Shown here piece by piece: positions 42,775-51,315 of a DNA stretch of 64,000 nt. The DNA comes from G965197675 sp965197675 (lineage in GTDB: Bacteria > Chloroflexota > Dehalococcoidia > Plut-88900): NCBI GenBank assembly GCA_965197675.1, contig OZ240221.1, positions 620,001-684,000 on the forward strand. The letters are read 5' to 3'. The position numbers and the translations under genes are program-made. The notes beneath the pieces are model-generated. The model was not told the origin of the DNA. It worked only from the letters and a program-made list of their open reading frames with translations, and ran no database searches. How positions within the stretch are numbered: the stretch's first letter is position 1; each line of letters starts with the position of its first letter.

Positions 42775-43764
42775 ATGAAAGCAGTCCACGAGTCAGTGGC
42801 AGAAAGGGCCAAGTTTCAAGACCTCCTGCGTCAGATGCTGCTGATACGCAGATTCGAGGAGAAGTCTGCGGAAATGTATATGCGAGGTAAGATCGGAGGG
42901 TTTCTCCATCTGTATATAGGCGAGGAGGCCATAGCCGTAGGAGCTATGGCCTCTTTGAGTCCCGATGATTACATAGTCACCCATTACCGAGACCACGGCC
43001 ATGCCTTAGCTAGAGGTCTAGAGCCTCGTAAAGTAATGGCGGAGTTGTTCGGTAAGGCCACAGGAACCTCCAAAGGCAAAGGTGGCTCTATGCATCTGTT
43101 CGACCCTTCAAAAGGATTCATGGGTGGATACGCTATAGTAGGTGGAATGATGCCAATAGCCGTTGGCCTGGGTTTGGCATCCAAGATGCTGAAGGAAGAT
43201 AAAGTAACCTTGTGTATCTTCGGAGATGGCGCCGTCAACCAGGGCGAATTCCACGAATCATTGAACATGGCAGCCCTATGGGATTTGCCGGTGGTCTTCT
43301 TCTGTGAGAACAACGGATACGGTATGGGCACTCCGGTCAACAAGACCTTTGCCGGCTCAGACATCTCGCGGCTGGCAGAGGGTTATGACATGAACTGCTA
43401 TCCCAAAGTGGATGGCATGAACGTCCTCGATGTCATTAGCACCACTCGGGAGGCAGTAGAGAGGGCAAGACGAGGAGACGGCCCCTCATTTATCGAGGCC
43501 ATCACGTATAGATTTCGTGGACACTCGATGGCTGACCCCATGGAGTACCGAGACAAGGCCGAGGAGGAGAAGTGGCGTAAGAAGGATCCCATAACCCTCT
43601 TCCACAATTATTTGGAATCGGAAGGACTGTTGACCAAAGAAGAGATGACGGTTATCGAGCGGGAGGTGGACGAGATCGTAGAGGACTCGGCACGCTTCGC
43701 TGATGAAAGTCCAGTGCTTCCCACAGAGGGCATCTACGACGACGTTTACTCGAACGAGGCCTAG
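42775..43764 (+). CDS. 2-oxoacid (pyruvate/acetoin) dehydrogenase E1 component, alpha subunit
   Basis: A 329-residue TPP-binding subunit. The GDG-x-N site reads FGDGAVNQGEFHESLNMA, and RFRGHSMADP is the phosphorylation-loop-like stretch. Length and the split alpha/beta form match PdhA/AcoA-type E1 of Gram-positive and Chloroflexota bacteria. It decarboxylates a 2-oxoacid, most likely pyruvate, or acetoin. Follows lpdA by 32 bp and is almost contiguous with the beta-subunit gene. Confidence 0.94.
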   Translation: MKAVHESVAERAKFQDLLRQMLLIRRFEEKSAEMYMRGKIGGFLHLYIGEEAIAVGAMASLSPDDYIVTHYRDHGHALARGLEPRKVMAELFGKATGTSKGKGGSMHLFDPSKGFMGGYAIVGGMMPIAVGLGLASKMLKEDKVTLCIFGDGAVNQGEFHESLNMAALWDLPVVFFCENNGYGMGTPVNKTFAGSDISRLAEGYDMNCYPKVDGMNVLDVISTTREAVERARRGDGPSFIEAITYRFRGHSMADPMEYRDKAEEEKWRKKDPITLFHNYLESEGLLTKEEMTVIEREVDEIVEDSARFADESPVLPTEGIYDDVYSNEA

Positions 43765-43768
43765 TGCA

Positions 43769-44740
43769 ATGCCCAGTATTACCTATCGAGACGCTATAAA
43801 TCAATCTCTGAGGGAGACCTTATTACAAGACGACCGAGCACTTCTCATGGGGGAGGACATAGGCGGCTATGGTGGCGCCTACGCGGTTACAAAGGGCCTT
43901 CTAAAGGAGTTTGGTCCGGAGCGCGTCAAGGACACACCCATCGCGGAGTCCGTGATCGTCGGAGCCGGGATTGGGGCAGCCATGGGAGGCGTTCGGCCCA
44001 TTGTCGAGTTGATGACCATCAATTTCAGTCTGTTGGCCATCGACCAAATTGTCAACAACGCAGCCAAACTACGATATATGTCGGGTGGGCAGTTGGCTAT
44101 TCCTCTGGTCATAAGGACGGTGAGCGGCGGAGGAAATCAGTTGGCGGCATCCCACTCTCAAAGTCTTGAGGGTTGGTATGCCCACGTTCCCGGACTTACA
44201 GTGGTAACTCCCAGCAATCCCTACGATGCAAAGGGCTTGTTCAAGACGGCATATGCGGCTCACAACCCAGTCATGTACATTGAGCACTCGCTTCTATATG
44301 GAGTAAAGGGTGAAGTGCCTGAGGAAGAGTACTCCGTACCCCTTGGCAAGGCGGATGTTAAGCGAGAAGGAAGCGATGTAACGATAGTAGGCTACTCCCG
44401 CATGGTGCAAGTTGCCCTTAAGGCCGCCGAACAATTATCCAAGGATGGGATCGAGGCTGAAGTAGTAGACCTGAGAAGCCTTCGCCCCATGGACACCGAT
44501 ACCGTTGTGGAGTCGATTAAGAAGACCAGTAGGGGGGTGGTGGTTGAGGAGGGGTGGCCGTTGATGGGTATAGGGGCTGAGGTGTGCGCTCGAGTTTATG
44601 AGAATGCCATGGAATATCTGGATGCTCCTATCCAACGAGTCTCCGGGGAAGACGTGCCGATGCCATACACTCGGTCTTTAGAACTGGCCGTCCTGCCTAA
44701 CGAGAACAAGGTGATAAAGGCGGTAAATCAGCTTTTCTAG
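43769..44740 (+). CDS. 2-oxoacid (pyruvate/acetoin) dehydrogenase E1 component, beta subunit
   Basis: A 323-residue transketolase-fold subunit (LLMGEDIGGYGGAYAVTKGL, MGGVRPIVELMTINF, VVVEEGWPLMGIGAEV). I start at the ATG reading MPSITYRDAINQ, four bases after the alpha stop; a start 22 codons earlier would overlap alpha with low-quality sequence. Forms the alpha2-beta2 E1. Co-transcribed with lpdA and E2. Confidence 0.94.
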   Translation: MPSITYRDAINQSLRETLLQDDRALLMGEDIGGYGGAYAVTKGLLKEFGPERVKDTPIAESVIVGAGIGAAMGGVRPIVELMTINFSLLAIDQIVNNAAKLRYMSGGQLAIPLVIRTVSGGGNQLAASHSQSLEGWYAHVPGLTVVTPSNPYDAKGLFKTAYAAHNPVMYIEHSLLYGVKGEVPEEEYSVPLGKADVKREGSDVTIVGYSRMVQVALKAAEQLSKDGIEAEVVDLRSLRPMDTDTVVESIKKTSRGVVVEEGWPLMGIGAEVCARVYENAMEYLDAPIQRVSGEDVPMPYTRSLELAVLPNENKVIKAVNQLF

Positions 44741-44851
44741 TAGGGCTTCAAGAGGTGGATGTAATCCTTGATCTGAGCGGCCCCATCAATCATCCTCACT
44801 GTTGAATAACCTGAATTTACACTGGGATTACACAGGTCAGGAGGTGGAACC

Positions 44852-46096
44852 GTGCCTACCGAAGTCATAATGCCTCAAATGGGGTTCGATATGACCGAAG
44901 GTACAGTGACGCGTTGGCTCAAGTCAGAAGGAGACACCATCGAGAGAGGTGAACCCATTGTCGAGGTTGAGACAGACAAAGCCACTGTCGAGGTAGAGGC
45001 CTTTGCATCGGGAGTGCTGCGAAAGATCATTGTTCAGGAAGGTTCCACAGTGCCAGTGAACCAGGTGATCGGCCTCATCGGCGGAGCCGATGAGGCCATA
45101 TCAGAGATAGAGGCCCCCGTAGCAGAGCTGCCACAGGCTGAGAACCCAGCCCCAGAGAAACGTCAACCTGCCGGAGAAGAAAGAGAAGCAGAGACCGTCC
45201 AAGAAGAGAAAAAGGCGAAGGCCGGAGGAAGGCCCCTGGTATCCCCACTCGCCAGGAGAATAGCTGAAGAAAAAAGTATAGACCTGAATTTGGTCACAGG
45301 CACCGGGCCGAAGGGCAGAATAACCAAGGATGACGTTCAATCTTTCATTGCTCAAGGAGATGGGGCACAGGCAACAACAGCTGCGCCCGCAACTCTGACC
45401 ACTGCTCCTGCCGAAATAGAAGCGTTACAGTTGACCAAAATGCGCCAGACCATAGCCCGTCGCATGACCCAGAGCAAGCAAGAAATGCCTCACTTCTACG
45501 TGTCGGCTAGCATCGATATGACCAAAGCGATGGCACTGCGGGAAGAGCTCAACGAGATGTACGAGGGTGAGCTGAGGATCACGGTTAATGATTTGATCGT
45601 GAAGGCAGTGGCTCTCGCCTTGGTCAAGCATCCCATGTTCAACTCTTATTATGCCGAGGAGCAGATAAGGAGGAATCCATCTATAAATATAGGCATAGCC
45701 ATTGCCTTGGAAGACGGGTTAGTGGCCCCAGCAATTCTGGATTGTGGTAACAAGGGTCTCAAAGGGATAGCCATAGCAGCCCGAGACCTAACAAACAGGG
45801 CTCGAGAAGGAGTTCTCAAGGCTGAGGAATACACCAGTGCGACCATCGCCATCAGTAATCTTGGTATGTTCGATGTCGATAGCTTCATCGCTATCATCAA
45901 TCCCATGCAGAGCGCCAGTGTTGCCGTGGGCAGCGTTCGCAAGCAGCCTGTGGTCAGAGATGATCAGGTGGTGATATCCCACATGATGGAAGCTACTATT
46001 TCTGCTGATCACAGGGTAACAGACGGAGCACAGGCAGCCCAGTTCCTCAACGAAATCAAGAGATTCCTACAAAGCCCATCCAGTCTTTTAGTCTGA
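44852..46096 (+). CDS. 2-oxoacid dehydrogenase E2 (dihydrolipoamide acyltransferase)
   Basis: A 414-residue E2 with one lipoyl domain (Lys43 in VEVETDKATVEVE), an Ala/Pro/Glu-rich linker, a peripheral-subunit-binding domain (RPLVSPLARRIAEEKSIDL, about 127-165) and a CAT-like catalytic domain ending in SADHRVTDGAQAA with the HxxxDG active site. GTG start behind AGGAGG. A 110-bp spacer separates it from E1 beta. It transfers the acyl group to CoA, making acetyl-CoA if the substrate is pyruvate or acetoin. Confidence 0.95.
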   Translation: MPTEVIMPQMGFDMTEGTVTRWLKSEGDTIERGEPIVEVETDKATVEVEAFASGVLRKIIVQEGSTVPVNQVIGLIGGADEAISEIEAPVAELPQAENPAPEKRQPAGEEREAETVQEEKKAKAGGRPLVSPLARRIAEEKSIDLNLVTGTGPKGRITKDDVQSFIAQGDGAQATTAAPATLTTAPAEIEALQLTKMRQTIARRMTQSKQEMPHFYVSASIDMTKAMALREELNEMYEGELRITVNDLIVKAVALALVKHPMFNSYYAEEQIRRNPSINIGIAIALEDGLVAPAILDCGNKGLKGIAIAARDLTNRAREGVLKAEEYTSATIAISNLGMFDVDSFIAIINPMQSASVAVGSVRKQPVVRDDQVVISHMMEATISADHRVTDGAQAAQFLNEIKRFLQSPSSLLV

Positions 46097-46161
46097 CTTC
46101 CGAAGAGGTATAATCTCGTCGGTTGAGGTGGGTAGATACTGTTTCATTCGAAATAACCAGC

Positions 46162-47373
46162 ATGTTTGATCAGGCCCTGGAAGGAGTAAAAATACTCGAC
46201 CTTACTCACTACATCGCAGGGCCCTACTGCACGAAGCTCTTCGCCGATTACGGCGCCGATGTCATAAAGGTCGAAAAGCCTGGTGAGGGAGACCCGGCAA
46301 GACACCTGGGGCCCTTTCACAAGGATACCCCTCATGGAGAGAAGAGCGGTCTTTTTCTCCACCTCAACACCAACAAACGCAGCATAACCCTCAACCTCAA
46401 GGTAGCATCAGGCCAGGCCATCCTGAAAGAACTGGTCAAAGAGGCAGACATACTGGTTGAGAGCTTCAGCCCTGGAGTCATATCTAGCCTGGGCCTGGAC
46501 TATTCCACCCTCTCCCAAATCAACCCCAGAGTGACGATGACCTCTATAAGTAACTTCGGGCAGACCGGTCCTTACAGAGACTATAGAGCGTCTGAGCTGG
46601 TGCTGTATGGGATAGGGGGAGAGATGATTTCCATAGGAGTGGAAGGAAGAGAGCCACTCAAGCAGTCAGGTAACGTGGTTCAGTATGAGGCGGGGGCCAC
46701 AGCGGCCTCGGCAACACTGGCAGCTCTATTCGCCGCCGAACGAGACGATCTGGGTCAGCACATAGACGTTTCCATCATCGAGACTCAGATGGCTGGTGTT
46801 GACAGAAAGCACGGCGCGCTTGTCGCCTATCAGTTCACGGGCGATTTCAGCACACAGCACTCGGGATGGGGGGTGGGCTTTGCCTCCGGTACCTTCCCCT
46901 GTAAGGATGGATACATAGAGTTCTTGGGTGACGAGGGCTACTTTCCCAGAGTCATCAAGATGTTGGGAGAACCGGAGTTCCTAAAAGACCCAAAATGGGC
47001 CGAGCCGGAGGCCGCCCTCGACCCGGATCTGAGGGAGGAGTTCGCTCCCTTCTTTCTGTCATGGATGATGAGCCATACCAAGCGAGAAATCCTAGAAATT
47101 GGACAGAAGGCGCGTGTTCTATGCGGCCCTCTTTATGACACCAGTGAGCTGCTAACCGATCCTCACTTCAGGGCCAGGGAGTTTTGGATGGAGATGGAAC
47201 ATCCCGCTATTGGAGTCATTACCTATACCGGCGCACCCTTTAAGATGTCTGAGACTCCTCGGCAGATGAGAAGATCAGCCCCACTGTTGGGTGAGCACAA
47301 TGAGGAGGTTTACGGTCATCTGGGCTACAGTAAGGAGGATCTAGTATGTCTTCGAGAGCGAGAGGTCATCTAA
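46162..47373 (+). CDS. CaiB/BaiF family III CoA-transferase, catalytic Asp replaced
   Basis: A 403-residue interlocked-ring CoA-transferase (LEGVKILDLTHYIAGPYCT; GADVIKVEKPGEGDPAR; NTNKRSITLNLK). In active family members the acyl-carrying Asp lies in a D-Y-x-A-G stretch; here it reads QYEAG with Gln174. The next gene keeps the Asp (GDYAAG). So this may be the non-catalytic partner of a heteromer, as in two-subunit CoA-transferases. Start chosen at MFDQALEG; 13 codons earlier is another in-frame start. Substrate unknown. Confidence 0.88.
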   Translation: MFDQALEGVKILDLTHYIAGPYCTKLFADYGADVIKVEKPGEGDPARHLGPFHKDTPHGEKSGLFLHLNTNKRSITLNLKVASGQAILKELVKEADILVESFSPGVISSLGLDYSTLSQINPRVTMTSISNFGQTGPYRDYRASELVLYGIGGEMISIGVEGREPLKQSGNVVQYEAGATAASATLAALFAAERDDLGQHIDVSIIETQMAGVDRKHGALVAYQFTGDFSTQHSGWGVGFASGTFPCKDGYIEFLGDEGYFPRVIKMLGEPEFLKDPKWAEPEAALDPDLREEFAPFFLSWMMSHTKREILEIGQKARVLCGPLYDTSELLTDPHFRAREFWMEMEHPAIGVITYTGAPFKMSETPRQMRRSAPLLGEHNEEVYGHLGYSKEDLVCLREREVI

Positions 47374-48707
47374 GGCTCTCAGCTCTGACGGGGTATTTCA
47401 ATATGTCCAAGCTGCCATTAGAAGGTGTGAGGGTTATAGATTTATGCGTGGTGTGGGCCGGACCTTTCGCCACTCAAGTTTTGGCAGACCTGGGTGCCGA
47501 AGTGATAAAGGTGGAGAACATCCATTTTTTGCAACCTTTAACCAGAGGCTCTCAAGCCAGGCCAACCAAAGAGCAGTTGAAAGCCCAAATACCCATGCTG
47601 GGAGGTTATCCCGACTGGGAGCCGGGGAAGCGACCATGGAATCGCAGCCCCACCACCATTAACCTTCTCCGTAACAAGCACAGCATGACAGTGGACATCC
47701 GTAAACCGAAAGGAATGGACATCTTCAGGAGGTTAGTCGCAGTCAGCGATGTGGTCTACGAGAACAATGTCACGGAGACAATGGGCAAGCTGGGAATCAC
47801 CTACGAGATGTTGAAGGAGACCAAGGAGGACATCATCTTCATAAGGGTACCGGCCTTTGGCAACTCGGGCCCATATAAAAATTACCGGGCGCTGGGCATA
47901 CACCTGGAATCCGTAATCGGTCACTCTCTTCTGAGAGGATACAGGGACATGGACGCCACCAACAACAGCCCTGTTTTCATGGGGGACTATGCAGCGGGCA
48001 TTCAGGGTGCTTTCGCCGTCATGGCCGCCCTTTACCATCGGAAGCGAACTGGCAAAGGTCAGCTAATCGAGCTGGCCCAGGCGGAAAACGCCATAGACTA
48101 CCTAGGTGAGGCCATAATGGACTACACCTTGAATGGCCGCGTTCGATCTACAGCAGGCAACAGGGACTACTTCGGTTCGGCACCCTGTGGTGCCTACAAG
48201 GCCAAGGGAGAGAATCAGTGGATAAACATCACTGTCGCCAGCGACTCTGAATGGGAGGGTCTCTGCCAGGCCATGGAACACCCCGATTGGTGCAGGGAGG
48301 AAAGGTTCGCCGACCAGTTCAGCCGCTGGCGTAACCTGGATGACCTGGAACCTTTGCTGGAGCGGTGGACTTCCAAGCACGATAAGTACCAGCTGTTTCA
48401 CCTCCTGCAGAAGCATGGCGTACCCGCGGGGCCAGTAACAGAGCCCGGGGACGTTTTCAAAGATCCTCACGTAAAGGAGCGGAGCTTCTTCAAGCGAGTC
48501 ACTCATACAGATGCGGGGACACACCTCTATCCTGGTATGATGTTCAAGATGTCCCGCACTCCTGTAGACTATCGAATGCCTCCAGCACGCCTGGGAGAGC
48601 ATAACGAGTATGTATACAAAGAGGTTCTAAAGGTGTCCGATGAGGAGTACGATGAGTTGGAGCGGGAGGGACACATCGGCACAGAATTTGACCCGGATAT
48701 CCCTTAG
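47346..48707 (+). CDS. CaiB/BaiF family III CoA-transferase
   Basis: A CoA-transferase of up to 453 residues with LEGVRVIDLCVVWAGPFATQ, GAEVIKVENIH and the catalytic Asp in VFMGDYAAGIQGAFAV. Two starts are possible: 47346 (ATG with AAGGAGG 7 bases upstream inside the previous gene, overlap 28 bp) or 47403 (MSKLPLEG, no clear site, but the usual family N-terminus). The ribosome site favours 47346. Likely forms a pair with the preceding gene. It moves CoA between carboxylic acids; both substrates unknown. Confidence 0.9.
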   Translation: MSSRARGHLRLSALTGYFNMSKLPLEGVRVIDLCVVWAGPFATQVLADLGAEVIKVENIHFLQPLTRGSQARPTKEQLKAQIPMLGGYPDWEPGKRPWNRSPTTINLLRNKHSMTVDIRKPKGMDIFRRLVAVSDVVYENNVTETMGKLGITYEMLKETKEDIIFIRVPAFGNSGPYKNYRALGIHLESVIGHSLLRGYRDMDATNNSPVFMGDYAAGIQGAFAVMAALYHRKRTGKGQLIELAQAENAIDYLGEAIMDYTLNGRVRSTAGNRDYFGSAPCGAYKAKGENQWINITVASDSEWEGLCQAMEHPDWCREERFADQFSRWRNLDDLEPLLERWTSKHDKYQLFHLLQKHGVPAGPVTEPGDVFKDPHVKERSFFKRVTHTDAGTHLYPGMMFKMSRTPVDYRMPPARLGEHNEYVYKEVLKVSDEEYDELEREGHIGTEFDPDIP

Positions 48708-48751
48708 CGGGTGATAGATAAAGGTGTTAGATTTAACCAAGGAGACTAGCA

Positions 48752-49660
48752 ATGACAAACAATCAACGGGTGGGATTCGTAGGTTTGGGCATCATGGGCA
48801 AACCCATGGCAGTCAACACCATGAAGGCCGGCTTCCACGTAACGGTCTACAATCGGACCGCAAGTAAGGCTGAAGAGCTGCGAGAAGAGGGAGCTGTGAT
48901 TGCCGGCTCTCCCCAAGAGGTGGCCGAGCAGAGCGACGTTACCATCACTATGGTTAGCGATTCGCCGGACGTGGAAGAGGTGATATTGAAAGAGAAGGGT
49001 GCGATCCATGGAGTTCGGAAAGATTCGGTAGTCATAGACATGAGCACCATATCTCCCAAGGTCACGCAAGACATAGCCAAAGTCCTCAGTACGAAGGGAG
49101 TCCACATGCTGGATGCCCCTGTAAGCGGCGGCTCTTGGGGTGCGATTCAGGGTACTCTTTCCATCATGGTCGGCGGCGAAAAAGAGATATTCGATAGGTG
49201 CATGCCAGTTTTCGAAGCTATGGGTAAACGGGTGATTTACACAGGAGGCAACGGCATGGGCCAGGTGACCAAGTTGGTCAATCAGATCATAGTGAGTGGC
49301 AACCTGGCGGCGGCATGCGAGGGCCTCCTTTTCGGAGCTAGAGCTGGCATCGACCTGAACCCAGTATTCGAGGCTGTAACCGGCGGGGCGGCCAACTCCT
49401 GGCAGCTGGAGAACTTAGGGGCTCGTATCCTCAAGCGAGACTTCGATCCGGGGTTCATGATCAAACTTATGCACAAGGACCTGCGCCTCATCAACGACGC
49501 TGCCCGGGATATGCAGCTACCTTTACCTATTACCAGTTTGATTCAGCAGTTTTACCATGTGCTGCAGGAGAAAAAGCTGGGAAACGAAGGCACTCAGGCC
49601 TACATCAAAGTTCTGGAGCAGCTATCCGGGGTGGAAGTCAAAGGCAGCGAGAACAGTTGA
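48752..49660 (+). CDS. 3-hydroxyisobutyrate dehydrogenase-like protein
   Basis: A 302-residue beta-hydroxyacid dehydrogenase: RVGFVGLGIMGKPMAVN, DAPVSGGSWGAIQGTLSIMV near residue 120 and GNGMGQVTKLVNQII with the catalytic Lys near 172. AAGGAGA precedes the ATG. It follows the CoA-transferase pair by 44 bp, so a pathway joining CoA transfer to oxidation of a branched beta-hydroxy acid is plausible. It is a different subgroup from the gene at 8599 (substrate loop and length differ). Confidence 0.92.
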   Translation: MTNNQRVGFVGLGIMGKPMAVNTMKAGFHVTVYNRTASKAEELREEGAVIAGSPQEVAEQSDVTITMVSDSPDVEEVILKEKGAIHGVRKDSVVIDMSTISPKVTQDIAKVLSTKGVHMLDAPVSGGSWGAIQGTLSIMVGGEKEIFDRCMPVFEAMGKRVIYTGGNGMGQVTKLVNQIIVSGNLAAACEGLLFGARAGIDLNPVFEAVTGGAANSWQLENLGARILKRDFDPGFMIKLMHKDLRLINDAARDMQLPLPITSLIQQFYHVLQEKKLGNEGTQAYIKVLEQLSGVEVKGSENS

Positions 49661-49874
49661 GGTAGATGCGGTGACAGTACACTAACCTTTACAAGGTGAT
49701 CAATGGGCATTATCGGGTGCGGATTCTAGAAGTTGATGCGAAGCCCTGAGGCAAAACACTTATGCATTTGCTCTCGGTACCCTATGCCATAACCGACGAA
49801 AGATGCAAGGTCACCACACTGGGCGGTATTAGATAGAGCCGAAATAAGCTGTAGGAGGCTTGTCTACGCCTCGG

Positions 49875-51290
49875 TTAAGAGTGGGAATTATTGCTGCGCC
49901 AAACCCGGTACTTGACACCCAGTGCCGCCACCGCCTTCTCTCCAGCGTAGGGATGCGCCAAAACACCCCGTTTCCGCAGTCGGTTGCTGGCCTCCTCTAC
50001 TTCAATGTCGCCGGCAAGGGCCGCTACCACCGGCTTTATGATGCCCTCCCTCTCCGCCTCGTCCAGGGCTTGAGTGACCACGTCAGCGAAGACCAGAGGC
50101 GGAGTTATGATGGTGTGCCAGTAGCCCAAGATCAAAGAGTGAACTCTGGGATCTCGCAGCCCGAGTAGTATCGCGTTCTTGTAGGTCTCTGGAGGCTCTC
50201 CACCGGTGATGTCTATCGGGTTGCCTGAAGCACCGAAGGGAGGAATAAGCTTCTTGAACTCCTTATCCAAGTCGGAGGGCATAGACATTAGATTGACTCC
50301 GTGCTGAACACAAGCATCAGTTAAGAGAACACCCAGTCCCCCGGCGCCTGTGATGATAATAGCGTTCTCACCCTTAGGCTCTGGCAACATCTGAAGACTC
50401 CACGCCCAATCCAGAAGCTCCTCCAACGTACTGGCTCTAATGACACCGCTCTGTTTGAAGGCGGCTTCGTAGATGTTGTCGGCCCCCATCAGCGCCCCAG
50501 TATGAGATGCCGCCGCCCGAGCCCCAGCCTCTGTTCTACCCCCCTTCAAAATTACTATAGGTTTGGTCTTGGACACTCGTTGGGCTGTCTCCAAGAAACC
50601 TTCGCCATCTTTGATGTCCTCCATATGAATCGCAATGACCTTGGTGTTGGGGTCTGCACCGAAGAACTCCAGCAGGTCGTCTTCGTCGATGTCCGATTTG
50701 TTCCCCAGACCCACTATCGCCGAGACTCCCATACCTCGTGAACGACTATAACCGAGAATAGCCATGCCCACGCCACCGCTCTGGGAGACTAACGCCACCT
50801 CTCCTTTCTCGGTATAGGGGGTGCAGAAGGTGGCACACAGGTTCATAGGGGTGTAGTAGTAGCCATAGATGTTGGGGCCCATGATCCTTACGTTGTGCTC
50901 TTCGGCCAAGTCCGTCACCTGCTTCTGCAGCTCTGTCTTGCCTATCTCAGCGAAGCCGGAGCTAATGATGACCAGTCCCGCTACGCCTTTCTTACCGGCA
51001 TCGGGAATGATGCTGGCTACAGCAGCAGCTGGAATGGCGACTATGACCACGTCTAGCTCACCGGGGATGTCAAGCAGACTTTTGTAACAAGGAAAACCAA
51101 GAATCTCATCAGCCTTGGGATTAACGGGATAAATGTTGCCCTTATATCCCCCGTTTTTGAGGTTTTCGACTATGGCGTATCCCAGCTTGCCTGGTGTGGA
51201 AGACGCCCCTACGATAGCCACAGAGTTGGGCTTGAAAATACGATTGATCGTCTTTAGGCGTAGCTCAGGGTCGTGCAACTTCACCATCAT
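49875..51290 (-). CDS. ADP-forming acyl-CoA synthetase alpha-like (CoA-binding plus ligase-CoA domains)
   Basis: A 471-residue protein: CoA-binding Rossmann domain (SVAIVGASSTPGKLGYAI, about 24-130), ligase-CoA domains and the phospho-His region AASHTGALMGADNIYEAA. It corresponds to the alpha unit of ADP-forming acetyl-CoA synthetase (AcdA) that conserves acyl-CoA energy as ATP. No ATP-grasp beta subunit is in the window. The AGGAGGTAA before two adjacent ATGs fits the second (51287) best. It is the last gene of the AOR/Nuo/Fdh cluster, 25 bp behind the formate dehydrogenase-like gene. Confidence 0.9.
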   Translation of the reverse strand: MMVKLHDPELRLKTINRIFKPNSVAIVGASSTPGKLGYAIVENLKNGGYKGNIYPVNPKADEILGFPCYKSLLDIPGELDVVIVAIPAAAVASIIPDAGKKGVAGLVIISSGFAEIGKTELQKQVTDLAEEHNVRIMGPNIYGYYYTPMNLCATFCTPYTEKGEVALVSQSGGVGMAILGYSRSRGMGVSAIVGLGNKSDIDEDDLLEFFGADPNTKVIAIHMEDIKDGEGFLETAQRVSKTKPIVILKGGRTEAGARAAASHTGALMGADNIYEAAFKQSGVIRASTLEELLDWAWSLQMLPEPKGENAIIITGAGGLGVLLTDACVQHGVNLMSMPSDLDKEFKKLIPPFGASGNPIDITGGEPPETYKNAILLGLRDPRVHSLILGYWHTIITPPLVFADVVTQALDEAEREGIIKPVVAALAGDIEVEEASNRLRKRGVLAHPYAGEKAVAALGVKYRVWRSNNSHS

Positions 51291-51315
51291 TTACCTCCTG
51301 TGGATCGGGTCCGTT

